Assembly: GCA_009741485.1 (NCBI GenBank)
Contig: VKON01002021.1
Coordinates: 202,427 to 266,426 of the forward strand
Origin: Malurus cyaneus samueli
Taxonomy: Eukaryota; Chordata; Aves; Passeriformes; Maluridae
Direction of reading: 5' to 3'
DNA: 64,000 nucleotides
The translations under genes and the position numbers were made by a program. Shown in pieces: positions 25,211 to 35,889 of the stretch (position 1 is the stretch's first letter; every line of letters starts with the position of its first letter). Below the pieces are notes generated by a model. It was not told the DNA's origin. It ran no database searches and worked only from the letters and a program-made list of their open reading frames with translations.

Positions 25211-25945
25211 TCGTTCTCTGCCAGCCTTCAGAAGGGTTGTCCCTGCAGTTCCCAGGAGCTCGTTACAGTTTTGGTCAATCATTCTGGGCCTAAAGGTGAA
25301 TTTCTGGATGTTCTCATGCTATTTGTGTTCTTGGTCTATTTAATGATACACAAGAAAATACTCAATGGTCAGTTCTTATTTTGCAGCTCAAAATCAACAC
25401 TACAGGATTCAACATCCCCCTGTATTTTCCTTTAGATAATTTTTTCATGACCCTACTGCTTTCTTTTTGTCTACCATTAGAGATCTGTTAGTTAAAATAA
25501 ATTATTAAAAACATAACTGTCAGAATCAGTTCCTGGAAACATGCTTTGATTTGGGAGATGTGAAAGAAGGTCTGTAATCCAAAAATCTATCTGAATGTTC
25601 CTTCTCAACTCCAGCTTTTCCTGCCTGACCATCACAAACCGGGCAATGCCACAAGCCATCCAGTCCATTACTTTTTTTTCCCCCTAAATACTATTTTAAC
25701 AATTTTCTATTTGCAGCTGGTGGGTGGAAGATGAAATGGGTCAGCACTTCTGCTGATGGGCTGCATAGAAAAGGCTTTGGTAAGGTGGAGTTCAGGAATC
25801 TAAACAGCTCTACAGAGATCCCACAACTTTCTCTCTTCCTTGGCAGTTCAATCTGCAGAATCAATGAACGGAACAACCTCTGCTCTGCTTTGTGTGTGTT
25901 CTGTGGTTCGGGGAGATCCCAGCAGTGTGGAGCCCCTGCCATCCT
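25211..25945. repeat. Linker with splice-like signals, copy 2 (module 5)
   Basis: Same linker as in copies 1 and 3. An acceptor-like TTTTCTATTTGCAG ends near 25717 and a donor-like GTAAGG lies near 25780. TCTCTCTTCCTTGGCAG lies near 25845. The interval includes CAGCACTTCTGCTGATGGGC, shared with copy 1. The frame differs between copies, so there is no sign of coding constraint, while the splice-like signals are kept. Confidence 0.8.
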
Positions 25946-27415
25946 CGGGCCGGGAGTGGCTCCTGTCCGTGCCGGGCACTAGCCCGGGTGTACAGTAACA
26001 CTGCCGGGAGTGGCTCCTGTCCGTGCCGGGCACTAGCCCGGGTGTACAGTAACACTGCAGGGAGTGCTCCTGTCCGTTGGCCGGCACTAGCCCGGGTTGC
26101 AGTAAGCACTGCCGGGGTGGCTCCGTCCGTGCGGGCACTAGCCCGGTGTACAGTAAACACTGCCGGGAGTGGCTCTGTCCTCGGCACTAGCCCGGGTGTA
26201 CAGTAACACTGCCGGGCAGTGGCTCGTCTACGTGCCGGCACTAGCCCGGGTACAGTAAACACTGCCGGGAGTGGCTCCTCCCGGCCGCGCACTAGCCCGG
26301 GTTGCAGTAACACTGCAGGAGGGCTCCGTCCGTGCCCGGGCACTAGCCCGGGATACAGTAACACTGCCGGGAGTGCTCCTTACGTCCGCTGCCAGGCACT
26401 AAGCCCGGGTGTAACCGTAACACTGGCGGAGTGGCTTTCCTGTCCGTGCGGCACAGCCCGGTGGTGTACAGTAACACTGCCGGGAAGTGGCTCCTCCGTG
26501 CCGGGCACTACCCGGGTTTTGCAGTTAAACAATGCGGAGTGCTCCTGTCCGTGCCGTGCACTAGCCCGGGTTTGCAGAACCACTGCCGGGAGTGGCTCCT
26601 GTCCATGCCGGGCACTAGCCCGGGTTGTACAGTAACACTGCCGGGAGTGGCTCCTGTCCGTGCCGGCACTAGCCCGGTTTGCAGTAACACTGCCGGGAGT
26701 GGCTCCTGCTGTGCCGGGCACTAGCCCGGGTTGCAGTAACACTGCCGGGATGGCTTCCTGCCGTGCCGGGCACTAGCCCGGTTGCAGTAACACTGCCGGG
26801 AGTGGCTCTGCCGTGCCGGGCACTAAGCCCGGTTGTACAGTAACACTGCCGGAGTGGCTCCTGCCCGATGCCGGGCACAGCCCGGTTGTACAGTAACACG
26901 CCGGGACGTGGCTCCTGACCTGCCGGGCACTAGCCCGGTTGTACAGAAACACTGCGGAGTGGCTCCGTGTCTTGCCCGGCACTAGCCCGGAAGGTGTACG
27001 AACACGCCGAGTGGCTCCTGTCCTGCGGGCACTAGCCCGGGTTTTGCAGTAACACTGCCGGGAAGTGGCTCTGTCCCGTGCCGAGCACTAACCCGGTTGC
27101 AGTAACACTGCCGGGAGTTGCTCCTGTCCGTGCCGGGCACTAGCCCGGGTGCAGTAACACTGCGGAGTGGGCTCCTGCCCTGCGGCACTAGCCGGTGTAC
27201 GAAGTAACACTGCCGGGAGTTGGCTCCTGTCGCGTGCCGGCACTAGCCCGGGGTACAGTAACACTGCCGGGAGGGCTCACTGTCCGTGCCGGCACTAGCC
27301 CGGATGTTTGCCAGTAACATGCCGGGATGGCTCCTGTCCGTGCCGGCACTGAGCCCGGTTTGCAGTAACACTGCCGGGAGTGGCTTCCTGCCCTGCCGGG
27401 CACTAGCCCGGGTTC
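25946..27415. repeat. 54-bp satellite array, copy 2 (module 6)
   Basis: About 27 monomers with consensus CGGGAGTGGCTCCTGTCCGT, then GCCGGGCACTAGCCCGGGTT, then TGCAGTAACACTGC. Each carries the dyad CCGGGC-ACTA-GCCCGG (6-bp stem, 4-base loop). Two subfamilies alternate after the dyad: GTGTACAGTAACAC and TTTGCAGTAACAC. Single-base deletions are frequent, especially in G and C runs. The array ends at GGTTCTGGCTCGCCTCCAGG. Confidence 0.97.
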
Positions 27416-27879
27416 TGGCTCGCCTCCAGGGCTGCGAAACACGCTGAGCAGACACATGTTGGGGTGACTTGGGCGTTTCAGATCTGATTTAACTTTGAGG
27501 CTTAACATGATTAGTCAATCCAAGCCAGTTTCAGCGAGCTGATACAGTAGGATATACAGAGAGGTGCATTAGAGCAGTCAAATCAGAATTATTGCATTTA
27601 ACACAATAAGCGTCCTAAATCCCTCAGCGCTGACACCAAACTAGCTCTCGCTAATTGAATGTCAGAAAGGGAGCTGTTTGCTCACTTTCAAGAAAAATGA
27701 TCGAATGCCACCAGCTCAAGTCTGGGCAATTTTATCTAGAACCCACTAAAGCAGAAGCTCTCGTTCGCAGTGCAATGGACAGAGTGTGGATTGCTCCACC
27801 AGCCGTGCTCGTGTCTGGCACAAGGTGTCAGGTCTGTGTTTCCCAGCCTGACTGAGAGAGCTGCTACAGAAAAGAGACG

Positions 27880-28755
27880 GACGATGATTGATATGCCGGA
27901 TCTCAGAAGCACCGCACGAAATGCAAACCGGGCATGCATTCATCCCATGGTCTATACAAGAAAAGCACTCCCCTGTGTTTGCAGCAGGCTCTTGGTGGGA
28001 TCCCATCATCTGCAGTTGCAGTGGTTGGTTGTCTGTGGGATCTCTCAGTCCTGGTGTTAACAGTTGAAATCCTCAAATGATGTTTCACACACATCGCTGT
28101 GTACGCGTCTAAGTCCTGAAGTAGGTGTAGAAGATCTTCGCATGTCCAAATCTCTCGTGTTGCCGTCATGCTCACTGTTAACACCCCACAGCTCTCCAAG
28201 GAATGATAAAACTGCTTTTAGAGCCAACAGCGTCGCATCCGATGATCAGACCGCCGATGTCTGGGAACTCTGCACCCCTTTGCACAGTGTCTGGTGCTGC
28301 TGCCCAGTTGGGCAGTGGTCAGTGCTCAGTGGGTCATGTCTGTCTTATGTGCTGGTGCAGTCTGTACAGTTTGGATCTTGGAGTCCTCTCTCTAGCAGCC
28401 TGTCCCCCCACCATCCCACCCTTTTTTGGAGAGATACATGTCAGCAGAATCGTTTTTGCATTGAACTACTTAGCTACACAAAAAAGTTTGTGTCTCTCCT
28501 GTGTAATCTCCTGGTGAATCCTACTTCAGCTGCTCCTTCCTGATAACTTCTTCAAAATGTTCCTATGAATTATTTAATTGTGGGCATGAGTTGTTATTTA
28601 AATACTGTATTACTTTCCATTAAATGGGCAATCTGTGCTAACACTGCGCTGTTTCTTGGGACGTGTCAATTCTAGATACCTCTTCCTGGATCTAGTCCTG
28701 AGTTTACTGATACGCATACTCATTCATTCGCTGTTGCCCTTAATCTTTTACATAT
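27880..28755. repeat. 0.87-kb segment present in copies 1 and 2 but not copy 3
   Basis: Copy 3 passes directly from GAGACGGACT (about 50440) to TCTCGATGCATTTTTAATCC (about 50455), whereas copy 2 has about 870 bp between GAGACGGAC and CTGATGCATTTTTTTATCC. Copy 1 contains the same segment in noisy form (about 21080-22400). No terminal repeats, poly(A) tail or target duplication are clear, so I cannot say whether it is an insertion or, in copy 3, a deletion. Confidence 0.7.
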
Positions 28756-30073
28756 AATTCTGATGCATTTTTTTATCCTTTGATTCCTCTCTTGAGCTCT
28801 GTTACGAGCTCACTGCACACACAAATAACCCTCTCAATGTTTCCATGGTAATTCATGTTCCCACATCAGTGCTGTGTGCTCCATTCTGGAGCTGTGTTGC
28901 TCTGCTTGTTGTGAACGGCATTTCTCCCCGTTGTTTGCTATGTGTACATTGAAAAGAAGAAAGGATAAAAGCCAACCAACTCTTGCTTATAGCGATTCTT
29001 CTGTAACTCTCTAGCACCAGGCCTCGTGCCTGGCTCAGCCTCTCGCCAGCTCTCTCAGTGCGTGCCCAGCTTCACATTCCATCGCCCAGTGGGATGTTCC
29101 AGTGCATTTCAGACACAAACAGGAAAAGCTTCTTCCAGGCACGGTGAAAGCATTACCTCATCTCTGATACATTCTCTCAAGGTGCTTTATTGTAATCAGA
29201 CACAATGCCAACAGTGAAGGAGCCCAGTGCAAGTCGTGTGAGCCCTGTGAGATCAGCAGAATCCACCCCATCCCTGCACCAAGAGTGTGAGAGCTCATCC
29301 GAAGCTGAAGCCATGTGAGTGTTGGGCCTCAGAGAGAGAGTTCATCCTCCTCAAAGGAATGACAGCAGGGCATTTGTGTTCTCCATCTCCAAGAAAGGGT
29401 CACTCCATGCCAGTCAGGGACCAGAAGTGTGCTGCTGCTGCAGATCAGCTGCCCCATTCCCTGGAAACTCCCCAAAACAGCCGGGAGCCCAGAGGAGCCA
29501 GCCGGACAGAGGCAGGATCAGCCAGGCCAGGCCTCGCCTAGTGCCGGCTTAACCGGGGATAATCACTGCACACAGCCAAAGTGCCTATTGAGAGCAGAGA
29601 CCTGGTGCTCTCACAGCTGACTGCAGCAAGAGGATTTATTCTAAGAAAGACCTGTTTAATTGTCCTAAAATGTTTGAAAGGCTACAGAGCCTTAGACAAT
29701 ACTGCTGTTTCAAAGTGCACTATGAATGCCAAAAAACCCCAGTGAGACGTGTGCTCAAAGCTTTTCTGAAAAATCTTTCACTTTAAACATATAAATCCCA
29801 AACACTTCTTGAATAAAACGTGGTATGTAAGGCAGAAGGATGGCAACTTACATATTTATGCTTTACTGTATAACAAAGTACATGTTCCTTTATGCAATCC
29901 TACCTGAATGCAAGAGGGATCTGATGGAGAACAACATAACCCTGTGTGGTTACATGCAGGGTTTCAGATGTTATATTGAACTTGTCAGACTGTGGAGCTA
30001 CTCTAAACATCTCCGAAAGGGATGGAAGAGAAAATTCGACAGGGACGAGTATTAGGAAGGCTTAAATATATTT

Positions 30074-30150
30074 GAGAGGGGACAGGGGAGAGGGAGGGAA
30101 GGGGAAGAGAGAGGGACAGGGAGAGAGAAGAGGAGGGACAGGGGAGAGGA
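30074..30150. repeat. Polypurine GA-rich tract in the tail, copy 2
   Basis: About 77 bp almost entirely of G and A, with a few C, built from GGGGAGAGGGA-type blocks. The counterpart at 51822-51866 is about 46 bp, so the tract is length-variable. Such homopurine DNA can form triplex structures; this is known of the motif class, not shown here. Confidence 0.85.
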
Positions 30151-32740
30151 CCTATCTCTGAACATTGAAGGATGGCTGTCCTGCCAGCCAAGCGACACTG
30201 CACCTCCTCTCAGTTCTGTTTCCCGTCCAAATGAAATTGAATGCACTAGGATGAGAATGATGCACTCCCACCTGTGCCCACTCCCACACCTGGAATGGGA
30301 GTCTATTCACAGCAACAAATCACATGAAAACTCCTTGGAGAAGCTGACTCTGCATAGACTTATTTTATGGAACAGTTGTGGAACAAAAATTGGATTTGTA
30401 CTAATTGAAGTAACTAAAGAGTTGTCTGAGAATATTTTAAGGACAATAATATAATGATTTCAACATCTTTTTTTTTAGAGAATGAGCTAGAATTAATTAA
30501 AAGATAAAACAGTAACATATTTAATAGAAAAAAAGCCTTTTCCCCATTTTCCTGATGAAACTAAGAGGATGCATTGTGGAGTTTCGCTGCCTCCAATATT
30601 TCCCTCTCACAGCTGTGCTGGAGCTCTGGTGTGAGGCATGGCCGAGGTGCTGCCGAGGAGCAGCCACACAGCCTAAGGACAGGGACTCCACAGTCTGGAT
30701 TCACAATTAACATAACTCATTTTCACTTCATCTTGCAAAACTTTGCAAGACAGGAAATAAAAGGAAAGGCCTAACCAGAAACAGAATCTTGCTGGTTCTT
30801 TGTTAGGAATTGAGAAGCCGCAACAGAGAAGGGCACAAAAACTAAAAAATTTGCAGCTTCATTTGGGTGCACAGAAGAGGAGAGATGTTGGCCAATCCCA
30901 TCAGAAGGGAGGTGCAGGGAATGAGCCACAACATTAAGACAGCGCAGATCATTTTGGCAACAAAGTTTGGGAGGAAAAATTTTTCAGAGATGAGTGAAAG
31001 AGTAGGGTGGGAATTTGCTAATGCCTGGTGTTAAAAGGACATGGAGAAAGTGGAGTCATCGCTGACTGAGAGGTTACAAACTCAGGTCAGGAAAAGACAG
31101 CGGGTGTGAGCCAGGAGCAGAGGAGCAGGGACAACGGGGAATGAGGGACGGGAGAAACAGTGGATTTGGGGCCCAGCTGATGCACAACAAGTCATTCAAC
31201 AAAGGAAGTAGAAAAGATGATTAAGATATAAATCAGAATCCTTTGGGGATCTGAGCAAGAAGTAAAACAAAGAGAAGTCAATTCAAGAAGTAAGGAAATT
31301 GGGAGGCACAGGAATTCAGAGTGGGGCAGCCTGCAATGCTCACAACAACAGCACGACAGAAGCCTCACTGAAGCACATTCAAAAATGATTTCATTAATAT
31401 TTTCATATTAAGCTGAGAAAGGATTATCAATATCTTCAGTTTCATTTTGCAATTATTTTTGCTCAAAGCTATCCTAAAAGCAGAGAGACAGAATCTGAAG
31501 AGCTTTCACTTAGGCAAGGTACCTGCTGAAGGGTATGCTGAACGAGACCGAGTGGAGGAAGGCGATTTACTCGCCATGGTTCTGCACAGTTCGGCTGCAT
31601 TCCCCCCGCACGAGTCTGTGTTCACATGGGACATGTTTGGATCACTGACAGAATATGCTGGTAAAGAAAAGTGCAAGAAAGCTGTTGGAAGACTTCAGAG
31701 ACTAGCTGCAAGCAGAGTGGCATGAACTTTGCCGCAAATTCCTGAGGCAGTAGGAAGAAAGGTACCCAGCAAACACACAGATTTTGCACTGAGTACTTTC
31801 CACCAGTTTCAGTTCAAGGAATAGATTAAAACGAAAGCACAAGCTCAATCATTAAATTTAATGTATCACACGTTTGCCTTACACTTTGAAAAGTATTGAA
31901 ATTGTTTACATTTTAAATGTCCAGTGTGAGTTCAGCACAGGGCACTAGACAGTAATCCTGGAGCCTGATTGGGCAAGGAGTGAAGGAAAACACGACTGAG
32001 GAAGTGTTACTGTCAGGGTCTCATACGCAAAAAGTTGGTTAGCACAAAAGATAACTCCGATAGTAAAATCATGATCCTGTGGAACTAATGAGGAAAGTGC
32101 GCGAGAAATCGACTAATAAAAAAGAAAACTGCTGTTGTGTAAAGCAGTTGTCACTCAGGCATGCAGGCCCTACTTCTGTTACATTACAATACATAATATA
32201 CCACCAATACAAAATGCTACAGTGTTATCCACATGTAACTTCCTCTCAAGAAAGAGGGAATATCACTAGCCTTATCCACCCTGTTCCATCCATCCTCATG
32301 CGACAAAGAGATTATAACGATTCCCACATACAAACAGAAAAGCTATAAAAAAATCTGCTCCCCTCATTTAACTCGGCCATTCGGACTCCTCAGCGAGCCT
32401 CTGCTCAAAATAGATTATTAATTACCGAGATAAATCAGCACAGTTTTTAGCGGCAATGTAAGCAAACACAACTGTATGTTCTGTTCAATTCTGAATTCCT
32501 AGAGGGCAACGGGAAGCTGAGGCAGCATTCACGACCTTCACTCAGACGGCTGAAGTTGGTGAGCTGCTGTCACAGGTGCCTGTGGGGCACTGCCATGGCA
32601 CAGAGCTCAAGCACATCTGAACAGCAGGGGAGCGGCAGCAACATCGCGGCTCGTCGGTGATATTTTAACGGACATAAAACAGCGCCGGGCCCTGCCCGAG
32701 CACCTCCGCCAGTAGTCGCCTCAGGGCGAACTGAGAGGCG

Positions 32741-35700
32741 GAGCCCGCAGCGGACGATGCGTCATCCATTGGCTCGTCGTCCGACACCACATAGCTCGCG
32801 ATTCGCGCCAACGGGCGATTGGTCCGTTCCAAGTTCACAGAAAATCGACGCAAATTTTCCGCTCGAGTGCGATTGTTCGTTTCGCGCCGGTGTTGGTTTG
32901 TTCTCCGGCGGAACCGCGATTGGTCGTGTCCGATCCAGCGGTACGATTGTCTTCTGATTGGCGGTTTCGATCCCGCTTGATTGGTGTATTTTCCCGGAAC
33001 GCGACGATGCAGTTGCGATCCGCGCGGTGATTGGTTGTTTTTCCCAGTCGATAGTAATGCGGAAACCAATGGTCGGTTGCGGATCCGCGCGGTGATGTTT
33101 TTTTCCCGCGTAAGGCTGCGATTGGTCGGTTTCGATCGCGCGGTGATGGTCTGTTTTTCCCGCCGAAGGCTGTGCTGTACGTTGCGACCGCGCGGCTGAT
33201 TGGTTGTTTTTCCCGCCGAAGCCGATTGGCGGTGTTCGATCCGCGCGCGGTGTGTCTTTTTCCGCGAAGCCTGTGATTGGTCGTTTGCGATCCGCGTGAC
33301 TGGTTCCCCCCAATGGTTCGAACGCTAGGTGATGTTTTATTTCCCGCGAAGGCGAACGTTGGTGTTCGATGCCGTGTGATTGGTCGTTTCCCCGCCGAAG
33401 CGACATTGGCGTTTCGACCGCGCGTGATTGGTTTGTTTTTCCCGTTCCCCGCGACGTTGGCGTTTCGATCCGCACCGGTGATTGGTTCTTTTCCCCGCCG
33501 AAGCGAGCGATGTGCTTTGCGATTCGCTGCGTGATGGTCTTTTTTCCCGAATCCGTCACGATTGTCGGTTTCCGATCGCTGCGGTGATTGTTGTTTTTTC
33601 CGCCATATCGCGACGATTGGTCGTTCGATCCGCGCTGGTGAGTTTTTTTTCCGCGAACGCACGACCTTGGTGGTTTGTCGATCCGCGGCTTGTGTGTTGT
33701 CTCCCATTCTCCGCGAATCGCGCCGAGTTTTCTGCGATGTTCCGGTGATGGTGTTTTTTCCCGCACGCGAGGCCGATTGAGGTGCTTTTCACGATCCGTG
33801 CGCGGTTATTGGTTTGTTTTTTCCTCGCTCCGTCTCTGCGATCAGCGTAAGCGGTTCGATGGCGTTGCGCGCGGCTATGGTCGTTTTCCCAGTCCCAGCG
33901 AACGGTCGTTGATCGCTGTGATAGGCTTTTGTTCTGCAAGGTCCGTTGGGTCTGAGTTTGGTCCGGTGATGTTTTTTCCCGCAGCGAAGCTGTCATGGTT
34001 TTCGATCCCGCGCGATGAGAGTTGTTCGCTTTTTTAACCACGTCTCGAGTGAGGTGTCCCGCGAAGCTCGTGCTTTGCGATCCGTGCGGTGATTGCGTTT
34101 CCGCGAAGTTCCATAGCGATTGGTCGTTTCGATCCGCGCTGGTTGATTGTTTTTCCAGCGAAGGTCGCACGATGGTCGTTGCGACCCAGCCGGGCGATGT
34201 TGTTTTCCCCCGAAGCGGGAGCGAATGGTAAGGTTTGCCGACCGCGGCGTGATTGTTGTTTTCCCGCCGACGCAATGGTCGTTTGCGATCCCGCGCGTGA
34301 TGGTTTTTTTTCCCGCGCGAACGCGACATGTCGGATTGGTCCCGCTGAGTACTCCCCAGCGCGATCTGCGTCCGGGTGATGTTCTTTTACCCCGAATCCT
34401 CGCGATTGGTCGTTTGTCGTCCGCGCGGTGATGGTTTTTATTTCCCCCGAAGCAGATGTGTCGGTTTTCGCATCCGCGCAGGTGATGGTTTTTTCCCGCC
34501 GCGAAGCGCGAAAATGCGTCACTTACTAATCCGTCGGTGATTGGTGTTTTTTCCCGCGAACGCGACGATTGGTCGGTTGCGATTCGCGCGGTATTGGTTT
34601 ATTTTTCCGCGAAGCGATGTGCGGCTTCGATCCGATTGGTTTCCGCAGTGCGAGCGTGATCCGCGCGTGATGTGTTTCCCTGCGAACGCTGCAGATGGTC
34701 GGATCGACCGTGCGTGGATTGGTTTTTCCCTTCCGACTCAGCGAATTGTCCGTTTCGATCCGCTGCTGTTGGATTGTTTTTTCCCGCCAAGCATCGATGT
34801 CTTGACTCGCGTATTGGTCGTTTCGCGCCGGTGGATCTGGTCCTGAGTGTTTTTCCCGCGAAGGCTGACGATTGCGGTTGCGAATCCGGCGGTTGATTGT
34901 TCTTTCGCCCGCCGAAGCGCTGCATGGTCGCGTTTCGATCCTGCGCATGGATTGGTTGTTTTTTCCACGCCGAGCTGCAATTCGGTCTTCGGATCCGCGT
35001 GATTGTGTTTTTCCCGCCGAAGCTGCGATGCTCGCGTTCTCAGATCCGCCGCTGATGGAGTTTTTCCCGCCAGAAGCTGCGATGTCGGTTTTCGATCCCG
35101 CGCGTGATTGGTTTTGTTTTCCCGCGAAGCTGCAATTGCGTTCGGCAATCCGCGCGTGCACTATGTTTTTCCCAAGTCCTCGCGACTGCTGTCGTTTCGA
35201 TCTCGCGCGATGATTGGTTCTTTTTTCCCGCGCAAGCGTACGCGGTTTCCGATCGCGCGTGATTGCGTTGTATTTTTCCCGCTCGAACAGGCGCATGGTT
35301 CGGTTTTCGCATGCCGCCGGTGATGGTTTTTTTTTCCCGGCCGAACGCGATGCTAAGATTGTGTCGGTCTTTCATCCGCGCTCGGTATTGGTTGTCTTGC
35401 CCGCCGAAGGCTGCAATGTGGAGTCTGAGGTGTTTTCTGTCGAAGTTGGCGGCGTCCGCGTTGGATTGGTTCGTTTTTCCCCTGCGAAGGCGCAGATTGT
35501 CGGTTTCGATCGTCGCGCGTGATGTCTTTTCCGCCGAAGGCTGTCGTGAAAATCGGGTGATTGTTCGTTTTCACCCCGAGGATGGCGTTCGTCGGCGTGA
35601 TTGGTTGTCTTTTTTCCCGCCGAAGGCTGCGACTCTCGTCGGTTTCGCATCCGCGACCCCGTGACCTGGTTTTTCAATTCCCTCGCCGACCAGCGTGGAG

Positions 35701-35864
35701 GCGGTTCGCATCCGCGCGTGATTGCTGTTCTTCCGCCGAAGGCGACGAGGGCCGGCCATCCGCGCCTGCTGGATGTGTTTCCGGCCCCTCCAGCCGGGGA
35801 AAAAAGCTGCGCGGCTTCACCTCGTTCCGGGACACCGGAGATCGCACGGCTGGCACAGGCAAGA
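32741..35864. repeat. CCAAT/E2F array, copy 2, error-rich (module 8)
   Basis: About 3.1 kb related to the 56/57-bp repeat at 54641-57765. Motifs ATTGGT, TTTTCCCGCCGAAG, CGATCCGCGC and TGATGGTT recur throughout, but most CCAAT boxes are broken by single-base losses such as GATGGTC for GATTGGTC. The last 100 bp before the gap (35765-35864) are GC-rich and do not match the repeat; an exit into flanking sequence is possible. ORFs on both strands are repeat artefacts. Confidence 0.9.
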
Positions 35865-35889
35865 NNNNNNNNNNNNNNNNNNNNNNNNN
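35865..35889. other. Assembly gap (25 N)
   Basis: Run of 25 N separating the noisy CCAAT array and its GC-rich edge from AT-rich unique sequence. True size unknown: 25 N is probably a fixed placeholder, since both gaps have the same length. Confidence 0.99.

Larger units (their letters stand above)
27416..32740. repeat. Tail of the compound unit, copy 2 (module 7)
   Basis: About 5.3 kb of non-tandem sequence, colinear with 49956-54640. I find no recognised gene. It contains a 0.87-kb segment (27880-28755) missing from copy 3, a polypurine tract (30074-30150), and a stretch near 31507-31700 that stays open for 92 codons but whose counterpart in copy 3 (about 53300-53500) is frameshifted. The right 100 bp become GC-rich and lead into the CCAAT array. 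Confidence 0.85.

Noticed and set aside
23394..25343. 649-codon plus-strand ORF as a gene
   Set aside because: It is the same minisatellite read on the other strand, running on through homopolymer blocks and the 51-bp repeat.
31447..31725. 92-codon ORF in the tail as a conserved gene
   Set aside because: The counterpart in copy 3 (about 53230-53500) has frameshifting indels, so there is no sign of coding constraint.
27416..32740. Endogenous retrovirus or LTR element in the tail module
   Set aside because: No LTR pair, primer-binding site or gag/pol-like reading frame can be seen. The polypurine tract alone is not sufficient.
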